This document shows positions 23,048 to 29,803 of a stretch of 64,000 nt of DNA, piece after piece. Source of the stretch: Actinoplanes couchii (GTDB lineage: Bacteria; Actinomycetota; Actinomycetes; Mycobacteriales; Micromonosporaceae); contig NZ_BOMG01000055.1 in the NCBI RefSeq assembly GCF_016862075.1, positions 62,001 to 126,000 of the forward strand, read 5' to 3'. Numbering within the stretch: position 1 is the stretch's first letter; each line of letters opens with the position of its first letter. Both the position numbers and the translations under genes were made by a program. The notes beneath the pieces are model-generated. The model made no database searches. It saw nothing but the letters and a program-made list of their open reading frames with translations, and was not told where the DNA came from.

Positions 23048-24901
23048 TCAGGGGCGGGCAGCCGCGGCCCGGCGGCGCGGGGCCGAGGCCAGGAGCCGGA
23101 GGGCATAAGGCGCATCGTGTCGCAGGTAGCGGCCGGCCAGGCGGCGCGGTTCGGTGCCGAGGCGATGCGCCCATTCCAGGCCGGTTCGCTGCATCCATCG
23201 TGGAGCGCGCGCCACATCACCGGCAACGAAGTTGACCGCGGCGCCGCATCCGACGAACCAGGTGTTGGGGAGTTCAGGACGGAGGCGTTCGATCACCACT
23301 TCCTGCTTGGGAAACCCCAGTCCGACAAAGACCAGGTCAGGTTGAGCTTCGATGACACGGGCGCAGACCTCGGCAAACCCGGCCTCATCCTCCTCGAACC
23401 CATGGGCCGGACTGAGGGTTCCGGCGATCCGCAGGCCGGGACTCGCCCGCAGGAGCCGAGCCGCCGCTCGAGCCGCCCCATCCCCGATGCCCACAGCGCC
23501 GCCGATCTCAGAAGCACTCATTTCAGTAGCACCGATGCCAGAGGCACCAATGTCGGAAGCGCCGTGGTCAGAGGCACTGGTGCCGGAAGCACCGATGCCT
23601 GAGGCCTTGACGTCAGAGGTACCAGGGACGCCATGTCCACCTCGGCCATCGCTCTTCACCCCGGAGCCGCGGACCACGACAACACCTTCCCGCTCGGCGG
23701 CGAGGTCATCCACAGCCCCATCACTCACAGCAACCGCACCGCTTTCCTTCACCAGGTCTGCGGCTCGGTCTGTATCGTCCTCATTCGCCGCAAATGCATC
23801 ACCTTCACCCGCTGCGGAGGTTGTCCGGGACAGGCCGTCCTTACTCATCGCAACCTTGGTGTGGGTCATGCCGCTCATATCCACGTCAGCTGCACCGCGG
23901 GCCGAGCCACCCTCGACCACCGCTACTACCGTGCAGATCGCTTCTGCCTCACTCGCCGCGACTGCCGTCCTGGCCGCGTTGCCTTCATCCGATCCGGCTG
24001 CCGGGTGAGTGGAAGATTCCAGGTCCGTCCTCTTTGCCGCCGCCGGTTGGGCAGCAATGCCGTCGCCCACTGAGTCCGCCGCGAGGGACATGCCAACCTC
24101 GTCTGTCTCGGTGGCCGCGTGTGGTGCGGAGACCTGGCCACCCTTCTTCGCCGCTGCCGCGCGGGCCTTGGCGATCGTGGCGTGGGCTCGAGCGGTTGCG
24201 GCCCGGCTTCGCGCTTTGGTGACGCGCGCCTTGGGCACCGGAACCGCTCCTCTGGCGGCAGGCCGACCGGAGGCCGCACGGCCAGAAGCGGCACGATCGG
24301 CGACCGCGCGGTCGGAGGTGACGCGGTCAGAGGACACAAGGTCGGCAAGTTCGGCGCGGCCGGACGCCTCACGGTCAGAGGTCTCACGGTCAGAGGTCTC
24401 GCGGTCGGCGAATGTGGTGCGGTCGGCGGTGGTGCGGTCGGATGCCTCGCGGTCTGCGGTTTTCGTGCGGTCGGGGGTGGCAAGGTCGGCGACCGCACGA
24501 TCACCCGCCGCACGGACAGAGGCCGGGTGGTTGGCGGTGGAGTCGTTGGTGGTGGGGGCGCCGCCGATGACGAAGATGCTTCGGGCGTCTCTTCCCAAGC
24601 CTGCGGCCAGGGACCAGATCAGGCTGCTGCCGGCTACCCGTTCCGGGAGGGGGGAACCGCCCAGGCGGCTGGCCCAGATCAAGGGCATGCCGTCGGCGAC
24701 GATCAGGTCGGCGTCGTCCAGGTGGCGGCGGGCGGACGGGTCGACCGAGATGCGGCGCAGGATGTCGATGTTGGGGGTGATGATGCGGCCGCCGCGGCCT
24801 CGGGACAGCGAATCGCGGACCACGGCCACTACCTCGTCCTCGGTGATGCGGTCGACGCCCGTACCGTCGAGGTCCACACGGTCGAAAGCCTCGATAGACA
24901 C
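23048..24901 (-). CDS. WecG/TagA/CpsF glycosyltransferase split by a 356-residue low-complexity insert
   Basis: 617 residues, where the family is about 240-260. Residues 1-116 hold the N-terminal half: RIITPNIDILRR, DADLIVADGMPLIWASRLGG, ERVAGSSLIW, SIFVIGGAP. Residues 473-617 resume with GAARAAARLLRASPGLRIAGTLSPAHGFE, LVFVGLGFPKQEVVIERL, WFVGCGAAVNFVAGDVARAPRWMQRTGLEWAHRL and a basic C-terminus that peripherally binds membrane. Removing the insert leaves 261 residues of normal family length. Members transfer ManNAc, ManNAcA or related sugars to undecaprenyl-linked GlcNAc. GTG start with AAAAGGAG ribosome site. Divergent from the second sulfotransferase. Confidence 0.85.
   Translation of the reverse strand: MSIEAFDRVDLDGTGVDRITEDEVVAVVRDSLSRGRGGRIITPNIDILRRISVDPSARRHLDDADLIVADGMPLIWASRLGGSPLPERVAGSSLIWSLAAGLGRDARSIFVIGGAPTTNDSTANHPASVRAAGDRAVADLATPDRTKTADREASDRTTADRTTFADRETSDRETSDREASGRAELADLVSSDRVTSDRAVADRAASGRAASGRPAARGAVPVPKARVTKARSRAATARAHATIAKARAAAAKKGGQVSAPHAATETDEVGMSLAADSVGDGIAAQPAAAKRTDLESSTHPAAGSDEGNAARTAVAASEAEAICTVVAVVEGGSARGAADVDMSGMTHTKVAMSKDGLSRTTSAAGEGDAFAANEDDTDRAADLVKESGAVAVSDGAVDDLAAEREGVVVVRGSGVKSDGRGGHGVPGTSDVKASGIGASGTSASDHGASDIGASGIGATEMSASEIGGAVGIGDGAARAAARLLRASPGLRIAGTLSPAHGFEEDEAGFAEVCARVIEAQPDLVFVGLGFPKQEVVIERLRPELPNTWFVGCGAAVNFVAGDVARAPRWMQRTGLEWAHRLGTEPRRLAGRYLRHDAPYALRLLASAPRRRAAAARP
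23486..24553 (-). repeat. Low-complexity insert in the WecG-like enzyme, with degenerate 15-bp repeats
   Basis: Residues 117-472. One block (about 140-208) has a five-residue period of the form [AS]-[DG]-R-x-x (ADREA SDRTT ADRTT and similar). The other (about 438-470) repeats A-S-[GDE]-x-[GS]. Between them is an Ala/Lys-rich then acidic Ala/Gly/Ser region with no recognisable fold. The frame is open throughout and codon positions stay GC-rich, but third-position GC appears lower than in flanking genes. It interrupts the enzyme between the IGGAP strand and the next helix, a surface loop. Confidence 0.75.
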
Positions 24902-24963
24902 CTAGCGACTCCTTTTGCCTGATTCACTCGTTACCTGAGCGAAACGATTGAAGGCGGGCCAAA

Positions 24964-25896
24964 GTGGCACAAGTGCTTTTTCTAGGCGGATTCGGACGAA
25001 GCGGAACCACTCTGGTCGAACGTCTTCTCGGTGAGCTGCCGGGGGTGTGTGCTCTCGGTGAGGTCGTCCACCTGTGGCAACGTGACATCCGCGACGACGA
25101 GCGCTGTGGCTGCGGGGACCGGTTCTCCGGCTGCGACTTCTGGCGCCGGGTCGGTGACCAGGCCTTCGACGGCTGGGCGAACGTCGACGTGGCCCGGGTG
25201 CATCAACTGCGGGACGCGGTCGAGCGGACCCGGCACATCCCCCGCCTGGCCTCGGCCTCGACCGCTTCCGGCGAGGTGCGGGAGTACGCCTCCTACTACG
25301 CCCGGGTCTACGCCGCCGCGGCCGAGGTGTCCGGCGCCCGGCTGGTGATCGACTCGTCGAAGCATTCGGCGCTGGCCCATGTCCTGCGCTGGGCCGACGA
25401 CGTGGATCTGCGGGTGGTGCACGTGGTCCGGGACGCGCGCGGGGTGGCGTACTCATGGACGAAGACCGTCTCCCGTCCGGAGAGTGACGGTGCCGACCAG
25501 ATGACCCGCTACTCCCCCGGCCGGTCGGCGCTGTTGTGGAACGCGCACAACGCCGCGTTCGGCCTGCTCGCCCGCCGGGGTGTGCCGGTGCGCCGGATCC
25601 GCTACGAGGAGTTCCTCGCCGATCCGCGGGCCGGGCTGCTGGAGTTGGCCGGGTTCGCCGGGCTGCCGTTGTCGGACGCGGATCTGCACTTCCTGCGGGG
25701 TGGGCACGCGGATCTGCGGGCCGGGCACAGCGCGGCCGGCAATCCGATGCGGTTCACCGTCGGGCGTCTGACGCTGCGCCGCGACGACGCCTGGGTGCGG
25801 GCGTTCCCGCGGTCGCAGCGCCGGTTGGTGGGCGCGGTCTGCGGACCCCTTCTCCGGGCGTACGGCTATCCGATCTCGATCGTCCCGGAGGTGTGA
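24964..25896 (+). CDS. PAPS-dependent sulfotransferase (second)
   Basis: 310 residues from GTG 24964. The 5'-phosphosulfate loop is GGFGRSGTTLVERLL (8-22). The 3'-phosphate site is VVRDARGVAYSWTKTV (154-169). A Cys-rich element RCGCGDRFSGCDFW (about 47-61) follows, a feature of one bacterial sulfotransferase subgroup. It is followed by a GT2 gene overlapping by one base, so glycosyl transfer and sulfation are probably coupled. It is only distantly similar to the 17701 enzyme, suggesting a different acceptor position or polymer. Confidence 0.88.
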   Translation: MAQVLFLGGFGRSGTTLVERLLGELPGVCALGEVVHLWQRDIRDDERCGCGDRFSGCDFWRRVGDQAFDGWANVDVARVHQLRDAVERTRHIPRLASASTASGEVREYASYYARVYAAAAEVSGARLVIDSSKHSALAHVLRWADDVDLRVVHVVRDARGVAYSWTKTVSRPESDGADQMTRYSPGRSALLWNAHNAAFGLLARRGVPVRRIRYEEFLADPRAGLLELAGFAGLPLSDADLHFLRGGHADLRAGHSAAGNPMRFTVGRLTLRRDDAWVRAFPRSQRRLVGAVCGPLLRAYGYPISIVPEV

Positions 25897-26810
25897 TGAA
25901 CTGGCCGTCCGCGGGCGTGGTGATCCCCACCCGGAACCGCCCCGAGCTGGTGCGCCGGGCGATCGACGCGGTCCGCGCGCAGAAGTATCCGGGTGAGTTG
26001 CGGGTGGTCGTGGTCTTCGACCAGGCCGATCCGGACTATCAGCTGGCGTCGGCCGGGGACGTGCCGGTGCTGGTGCTGACGAACATGCGGGCCGAGGGCC
26101 TGGCCGGTGCGCGGAACACCGGCGTGCTGGCGCTGGACACCGATCTGATCGCGTTCTGCGACGACGACGACCGCTGGCTGCCGGACAAGTTGCGCCGTCA
26201 GGTGGCGGCACTGCTGGCCGAGCCGGAGGCCGAGTTCGCGACCTGTGCGATCGAGGTGGAGTACGAGGGCCGGTGCACGGCCCGGCTGGCCGGCCGGAGC
26301 CGGGTGTCGATCGACGATCTGGCCCGGTCCCGGATGTCGATGCTGCATTCGTCGTCGTTCCTGATGCGCCGGGAGGCTCTGGGCGCCGACGCGATCGGGC
26401 TGGTGGCCGAGGACGCGCCGGGCAGTCAGAACGAGGACTGGGATCTTCTGCTCAGGGCGGCCCGCCGGACGCCGATCGTGCATGTGGACGAGCCGCTGGT
26501 CCGGGTGCTGTGGGGGCGAACCTCGCATTACGCGTACGAGTACGCCACCAAGATCTCGTCGTTGCGCTGGATGATGCGCCGGCATCCGGAGATCAGCGGC
26601 TGCCGTCCGGGTGCGGCCCGGGTCTACGGTCAGCTGGCGTGCTGGTCGGCGGCGTCCGGCAATCGGGGGGCGGCGTGGCGGTACACCCGGGAGGCGGTGC
26701 GGGCGAACTGGCGGGAGCCGCGGGCCGCGATCGCGCTCGCCGCGATGACCGGTGCGGTGAAGGTGGAGAATGTGCTGTCGGTCCTGCACAGGCGGGGACG
26801 CGGTATCTGA
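25896..26810 (+). CDS. Glycosyltransferase family 2
   Basis: 304 residues from ATG 25896 (TGATG overlap with the sulfotransferase). It has a GT-A fold: AGVVIPTRNRPELVRRAIDAV at the start, LAGARNTGVLAL, the acidic FCDDDDRW (89-92 DDDD) for metal/nucleotide-sugar binding, and NEDWDLLLRAAR as the catalytic-base region. It ends with a short helical domain. It transfers a sugar of unknown identity, probably in surface polysaccharide assembly. It is the last gene of the polysaccharide region before the galactose genes. Confidence 0.88.
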   Translation: MNWPSAGVVIPTRNRPELVRRAIDAVRAQKYPGELRVVVVFDQADPDYQLASAGDVPVLVLTNMRAEGLAGARNTGVLALDTDLIAFCDDDDRWLPDKLRRQVAALLAEPEAEFATCAIEVEYEGRCTARLAGRSRVSIDDLARSRMSMLHSSSFLMRREALGADAIGLVAEDAPGSQNEDWDLLLRAARRTPIVHVDEPLVRVLWGRTSHYAYEYATKISSLRWMMRRHPEISGCRPGAARVYGQLACWSAASGNRGAAWRYTREAVRANWREPRAAIALAAMTGAVKVENVLSVLHRRGRGI

Positions 26811-26818
26811 GCACACCC

Positions 26819-26864
26819 TTTCGAACTCACCCGATCACCAGGTACTGTTCGAGTGTGTTCGAAA
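26819..26864 (+). promoter_or_regulatory. TTCGA-box cluster, candidate DeoR operator
   Basis: TTTCGAACTCAC (26819-26830) is an inverted match to GTGTGTTCGAAA (26853-26864). TGTTCGA also occurs at 26846-26852 and 26856-26862, one helical turn apart. TTCGA-type boxes are typical of DeoR/GlpR-family operators. The cluster ends 16 bp before the DeoR start, overlapping the likely -10 (AATAGT). Confidence 0.55.
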
Positions 26865-26880
26865 TAGTGCGGACGACCTG

Positions 26881-27657
26881 ATGCTGGCGCAGCAACGCCA
26901 GGCCGCGATCCTGGACCGGGTCCGGGCCACCGGCGGCGTCCGGGTCACCGAGCTGGCCGCCGAGTTCAGCGTCTCCGACATGACGATCCGCCGCGACCTG
27001 GAGGCGCTGGCCGAGCGTGGCCTGCTGGCCAAGGTGCACGGCGGCGCGACCACTGTCGCCCCCGGTTCGGCCCACGAGCCCGGCTTCACCGCCAAGTCGG
27101 TGCGCGAGCGGGGGGAGAAGACGGCGATCGCGATGCGGGCCGCCGCCCTGGTCTCCCCCGGCGACGCGATCGCCCTGTCGGCCGGCACCACCACGGCCGA
27201 GCTGGCCCAGCGCCTGGTGGACGTGCCGGCGCTGACCGTGGTGACCAATTCGATCCCGGTCGCCGACGTGTTCTACCGGGCCGGGCGGGCCGACCAGACA
27301 GTCGTGCTGACCGGGGGTACACGTACGCCCAGTGATGCTCTTGTCGGTCCGGTCGCCGTCGCCGCGATCGGCACCCTGCATCTGGACATGCTCTTCCTCG
27401 GTGTGCACGGCATGAGTGAGCGGGCCGGCTACACCACGCCCAACCTGATGGAAGCCGACGTGAACCGGGCCCTGGTGGAGGCCGCCGAGCGCCTGGTGGT
27501 GCTCGCCGACCACACCAAGTGGGGCACCGTCGGCATCTCCTCGATCGTCCCGCTGTCCCGCGCCCATGTGCTGATCACCGACGACGGCCTGGACGAGGGC
27601 GCGCGCGAACTTCTTTCGGAAACCGTTCCTGAACTCGTGGTGGTGAACCCGCAGTGA
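26881..27657 (+). CDS. DeoR-family transcriptional regulator of galT
   Basis: 258 residues from ATG 26881. Residues 5-60 are the winged helix-turn-helix (VTELAAEFSVSDMTIRRDLEALAERGLLAKVHGGA). The remainder is the DeoR sugar-phosphate-sensing domain with ALSAGTTTAELAQRL, LTVVTNSIPVA, DMLFLGVHGM and LADHTKWG. It should repress its own operon and be released by a phosphorylated sugar, plausibly galactose-1-phosphate or a related metabolite. The stop overlaps the galT start (GTGA). TTCGA boxes upstream fit autoregulation. Confidence 0.9.
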   Translation: MLAQQRQAAILDRVRATGGVRVTELAAEFSVSDMTIRRDLEALAERGLLAKVHGGATTVAPGSAHEPGFTAKSVRERGEKTAIAMRAAALVSPGDAIALSAGTTTAELAQRLVDVPALTVVTNSIPVADVFYRAGRADQTVVLTGGTRTPSDALVGPVAVAAIGTLHLDMLFLGVHGMSERAGYTTPNLMEADVNRALVEAAERLVVLADHTKWGTVGISSIVPLSRAHVLITDDGLDEGARELLSETVPELVVVNPQ

Positions 27658-28739
27658 GCCCGACCCGGTCGACCGTCCGCCTCTCCGACGGCCGTGAGCT
27701 GATCTATTTCGACGAGACCCCCGACAGCGGCCGGGCCGGGTTCGCGGACCGGCGGCAGCTGCCGCCCCCGCCGCCGGCCTCGCAGTTGCGCTACGACCCG
27801 CTGACCGACGAGTGGATCGCGGTCGCGGCGCACCGCAACACCCGCACGTTCCTGCCGCCGTCGGACGCGTGCCCGCTCTGCCCGACGACCGAGCGGTTCG
27901 CCAGCGAGATCCCCGCGCCGAGCTACGACGTGGTGGTCTTCGAGAACCAGTTCCCGTCGTTCTCCGACCGCATCGTGCCGGACGAGATCACCCAGGTCAC
28001 CGAGATGGTGCCGGTGCGCCCGGGGCACGGCCGGTGCGAGGTGGTCTGCTTCACCAGCGATCACAACAGCGCCTTCGGCGCGCTCCCGGCCTCCCGGGTC
28101 CGGACCGTGGTGGACGCCCTCGCCGACCGGACCGCGGAGCTGTCCCGGCACCCGGAGATCGCACAGGTCTTCCCGTTCGAGAATCGGGGTGTCGAGATCG
28201 GTGTGACGCTGCATCACCCGCACGGTCAGATCTACGCCTACCCGACGGTGACCCCGAAGACCGCCGCCTACCTGCGCGCCGCGAAACGGCACTTCGACGA
28301 GACCGGCCGCAATCTGTACGCCGACGTGCTCGCCGCCGAGCAGGAGGCGAAGGTCCGGGTGGTCGCCGCGAACGAGCACTGGACGGCGTACGTGCCGGCC
28401 GCCGCCCGCTGGCCGTTCGAGGTGCACATCGCCCCGCACCGGCAGGTGCCCGACCTGCCCGCGCTGACCGACGCCGAGCGGGACGCGTTCGGCCCGCTCT
28501 ACCTGGACATCCTGCGCCGGTTCGACGGCCTGTTCGGTAAGCCGATGCCGTACATCTCGGCCTGGCACCAGGCGGTCACCGGCGAGGGCCGCGACCTGGG
28601 TTACCTGCACATGCAGCTGTTCAGCATCCGCCGCGCGGCCGACAAGCTGAAGTTCCTGGCGGGCTCGGAGTCCGCGATGGGCGCCTTCGTCAACGACATC
28701 GTCCCGGAGGCCGCCGCCCAGCGCCTGCGCGACATCTGA
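27654..28739 (+). CDS. galT: Galactose-1-phosphate uridylyltransferase
   Basis: 361 residues. It transfers UMP from UDP-glucose to galactose-1-phosphate in the Leloir pathway. The zinc-binding CPLC pair is at C73/C76. The active-site HHPHGQIYAYP places the nucleophilic His at about 189 (H-P-H). The C-terminal half carries HQAVTGEGRDLGYLHMQL. The GTG start is coupled to the DeoR regulator. It links galactose use to UDP-galactose that could feed the nearby polysaccharide genes. galE and galK are not in the window. Confidence 0.95.
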   Translation: MSPTRSTVRLSDGRELIYFDETPDSGRAGFADRRQLPPPPPASQLRYDPLTDEWIAVAAHRNTRTFLPPSDACPLCPTTERFASEIPAPSYDVVVFENQFPSFSDRIVPDEITQVTEMVPVRPGHGRCEVVCFTSDHNSAFGALPASRVRTVVDALADRTAELSRHPEIAQVFPFENRGVEIGVTLHHPHGQIYAYPTVTPKTAAYLRAAKRHFDETGRNLYADVLAAEQEAKVRVVAANEHWTAYVPAAARWPFEVHIAPHRQVPDLPALTDAERDAFGPLYLDILRRFDGLFGKPMPYISAWHQAVTGEGRDLGYLHMQLFSIRRAADKLKFLAGSESAMGAFVNDIVPEAAAQRLRDI

Positions 28740-28750
28740 TCAGAAAACGA

Positions 28751-28786
28751 CAGCGGGGCCGGTGGGTGAACCCACCGGCCCCGCTG
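28751..28786. terminator. Bidirectional terminator between galT and the secreted protein gene
   Basis: A perfect 16-bp stem, CAGCGGGGCCGGTGGG (28751-28766) with its complement 28771-28786, loop TGAA. An A-run on the left and TGTTTCTGTTT on the right allow termination of both convergent genes. Confidence 0.88.
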
Positions 28787-28795
28787 TGTTTCTGT

Positions 28796-29683
28796 TTACG
28801 CCAGGGCGCCGTCGACCGTGAGGGTCTGGTCCGTGACCACGGTCCAGATGCCGGGCACGAACTGGCGGGCTCCGTCCCGTGTCGAGATCGCCACCGTGTA
28901 GTCACCGGCGAAGACCGAGTTGATGACGTAGTCGCCGTCGTCGTTGGTGTCCGCCTGCCTGACCACGGTCCCGTCCTGGTAGAGGACGACCTCGCCCCAG
29001 GACAGGGGCGTGCCGTCGGCCCGGGTGACGTGCCCGACGACCGTGCCGGTGCCCAGCAGTTGCTCGTCGAGACGGGTGTTGCCGCCCGCCACCACGGTGT
29101 AGGTGCCCGCCCTCGCCGGTGTGATCGCCCGCGGCGCCCACTGCTCCGACCCGCCGGACGCCTGGAAGGAGACCTGGTGGGCACCCGCGAAGACGGTCAG
29201 CGCGTAGGAGCCGTCCGAGCCGGTGGACCCGTAGACCGCGCCCGATCGAACATGGGCGCCGGAAGCCGGGGCCCCGGCCGGATCGGTCACCACGCCGCTG
29301 ATCGTGCCGAGCGGCAGCTGCTGCTCGTCGACGATGCGGGTCGCGCCGTCGGCCACCGTGTAGACCTGCGCCGCTGCCTTGTCGACCCGGCCCGGCGACC
29401 ACTGGGCCAGCCCGTCGTTGTCGAAGGCGATGATGAAGTCGCCGGCCGGCACGGTGGTCTCGTAATGCCCGGCGGCATCGGTCCAGGCGTGCTGGTAGTG
29501 GTCGGAGCCGTCACCGTTCCAGATGCTGATCATCGCGCCGTCGATCGGCGCTCCGGCCGCGGTGGTGAAGACGCCCTGCACGGTGCCGGCGCCCGCGGCG
29601 AACGCGGGTGCGGCGAGCGCGGTGGTGGCGAGCAGGCCGGTGGCCGCCGCCAGGCAGAGTCGTCCCAGCAGAGAGTTGGTCAT
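28796..29683 (-). CDS. Secreted protein with tandem carboxypeptidase-regulatory-like domains
   Basis: 295 residues. The signal peptide MTNSLLGRLCLAAATGLL...APAFA would be cleaved near residue 29. The mature protein is three beta-sandwich repeats of about 85 residues, each beginning G-T-[IV]-x-G-x-[VF]-T (GTVQGVFTTAAGAPIDGA, GTISGVVTDPAGAPASGA, GTVVGHVTRADGTPLSWG) and containing DAAGHYETTVPAGDF-like turns. These are CarboxypepD_reg/CNA-B-like domains. No catalytic domain, LPXTG or lipobox is seen, so it is probably a secreted binding or structural protein of unknown ligand. Confidence 0.8.
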   Translation of the reverse strand: MTNSLLGRLCLAAATGLLATTALAAPAFAAGAGTVQGVFTTAAGAPIDGAMISIWNGDGSDHYQHAWTDAAGHYETTVPAGDFIIAFDNDGLAQWSPGRVDKAAAQVYTVADGATRIVDEQQLPLGTISGVVTDPAGAPASGAHVRSGAVYGSTGSDGSYALTVFAGAHQVSFQASGGSEQWAPRAITPARAGTYTVVAGGNTRLDEQLLGTGTVVGHVTRADGTPLSWGEVVLYQDGTVVRQADTNDDGDYVINSVFAGDYTVAISTRDGARQFVPGIWTVVTDQTLTVDGALA

Positions 29684-29741
29684 TCATTTCCCCCGTGGAA
29701 ATAGATTGATCATCCACAGGAGATCATAGTGTTGATCGATG

Positions 29742-29775
29742 TCGAAGGGGAGCCCGGGACAAGGCTCCCCTTCGA
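29742..29775 (-). terminator. Hairpin downstream of adhE
   Basis: TCGAAGGGGAGCC (29742-29754) pairs perfectly with GGCTCCCCTTCGA (29763-29775), loop 8 nt. It lies 29 bp after the adhE stop. No T-run follows. Confidence 0.6.
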
Positions 29776-29803
29776 TTGTCGAACGATGTGGGTGGTCGGC
29801 GGG

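Noticed and set aside
23486..24553. The 15-bp repeats as a CRISPR array
   Set aside because: Units are contiguous, degenerate and multiples of three, with no unique spacers and no cas genes.
24009..24922. Plus-strand frames over the WecG insert that might be real genes
   Set aside because: The minus-strand frame runs continuously into conserved WecG sequence on both sides; plus-strand products are Arg/Ser/Ala-rich without domains.
10340..26810. Secondary-metabolite (polyketide/peptide) cluster
   Set aside because: No PKS, NRPS, terpene or RiPP core genes; the gene set is that of a surface polymer.
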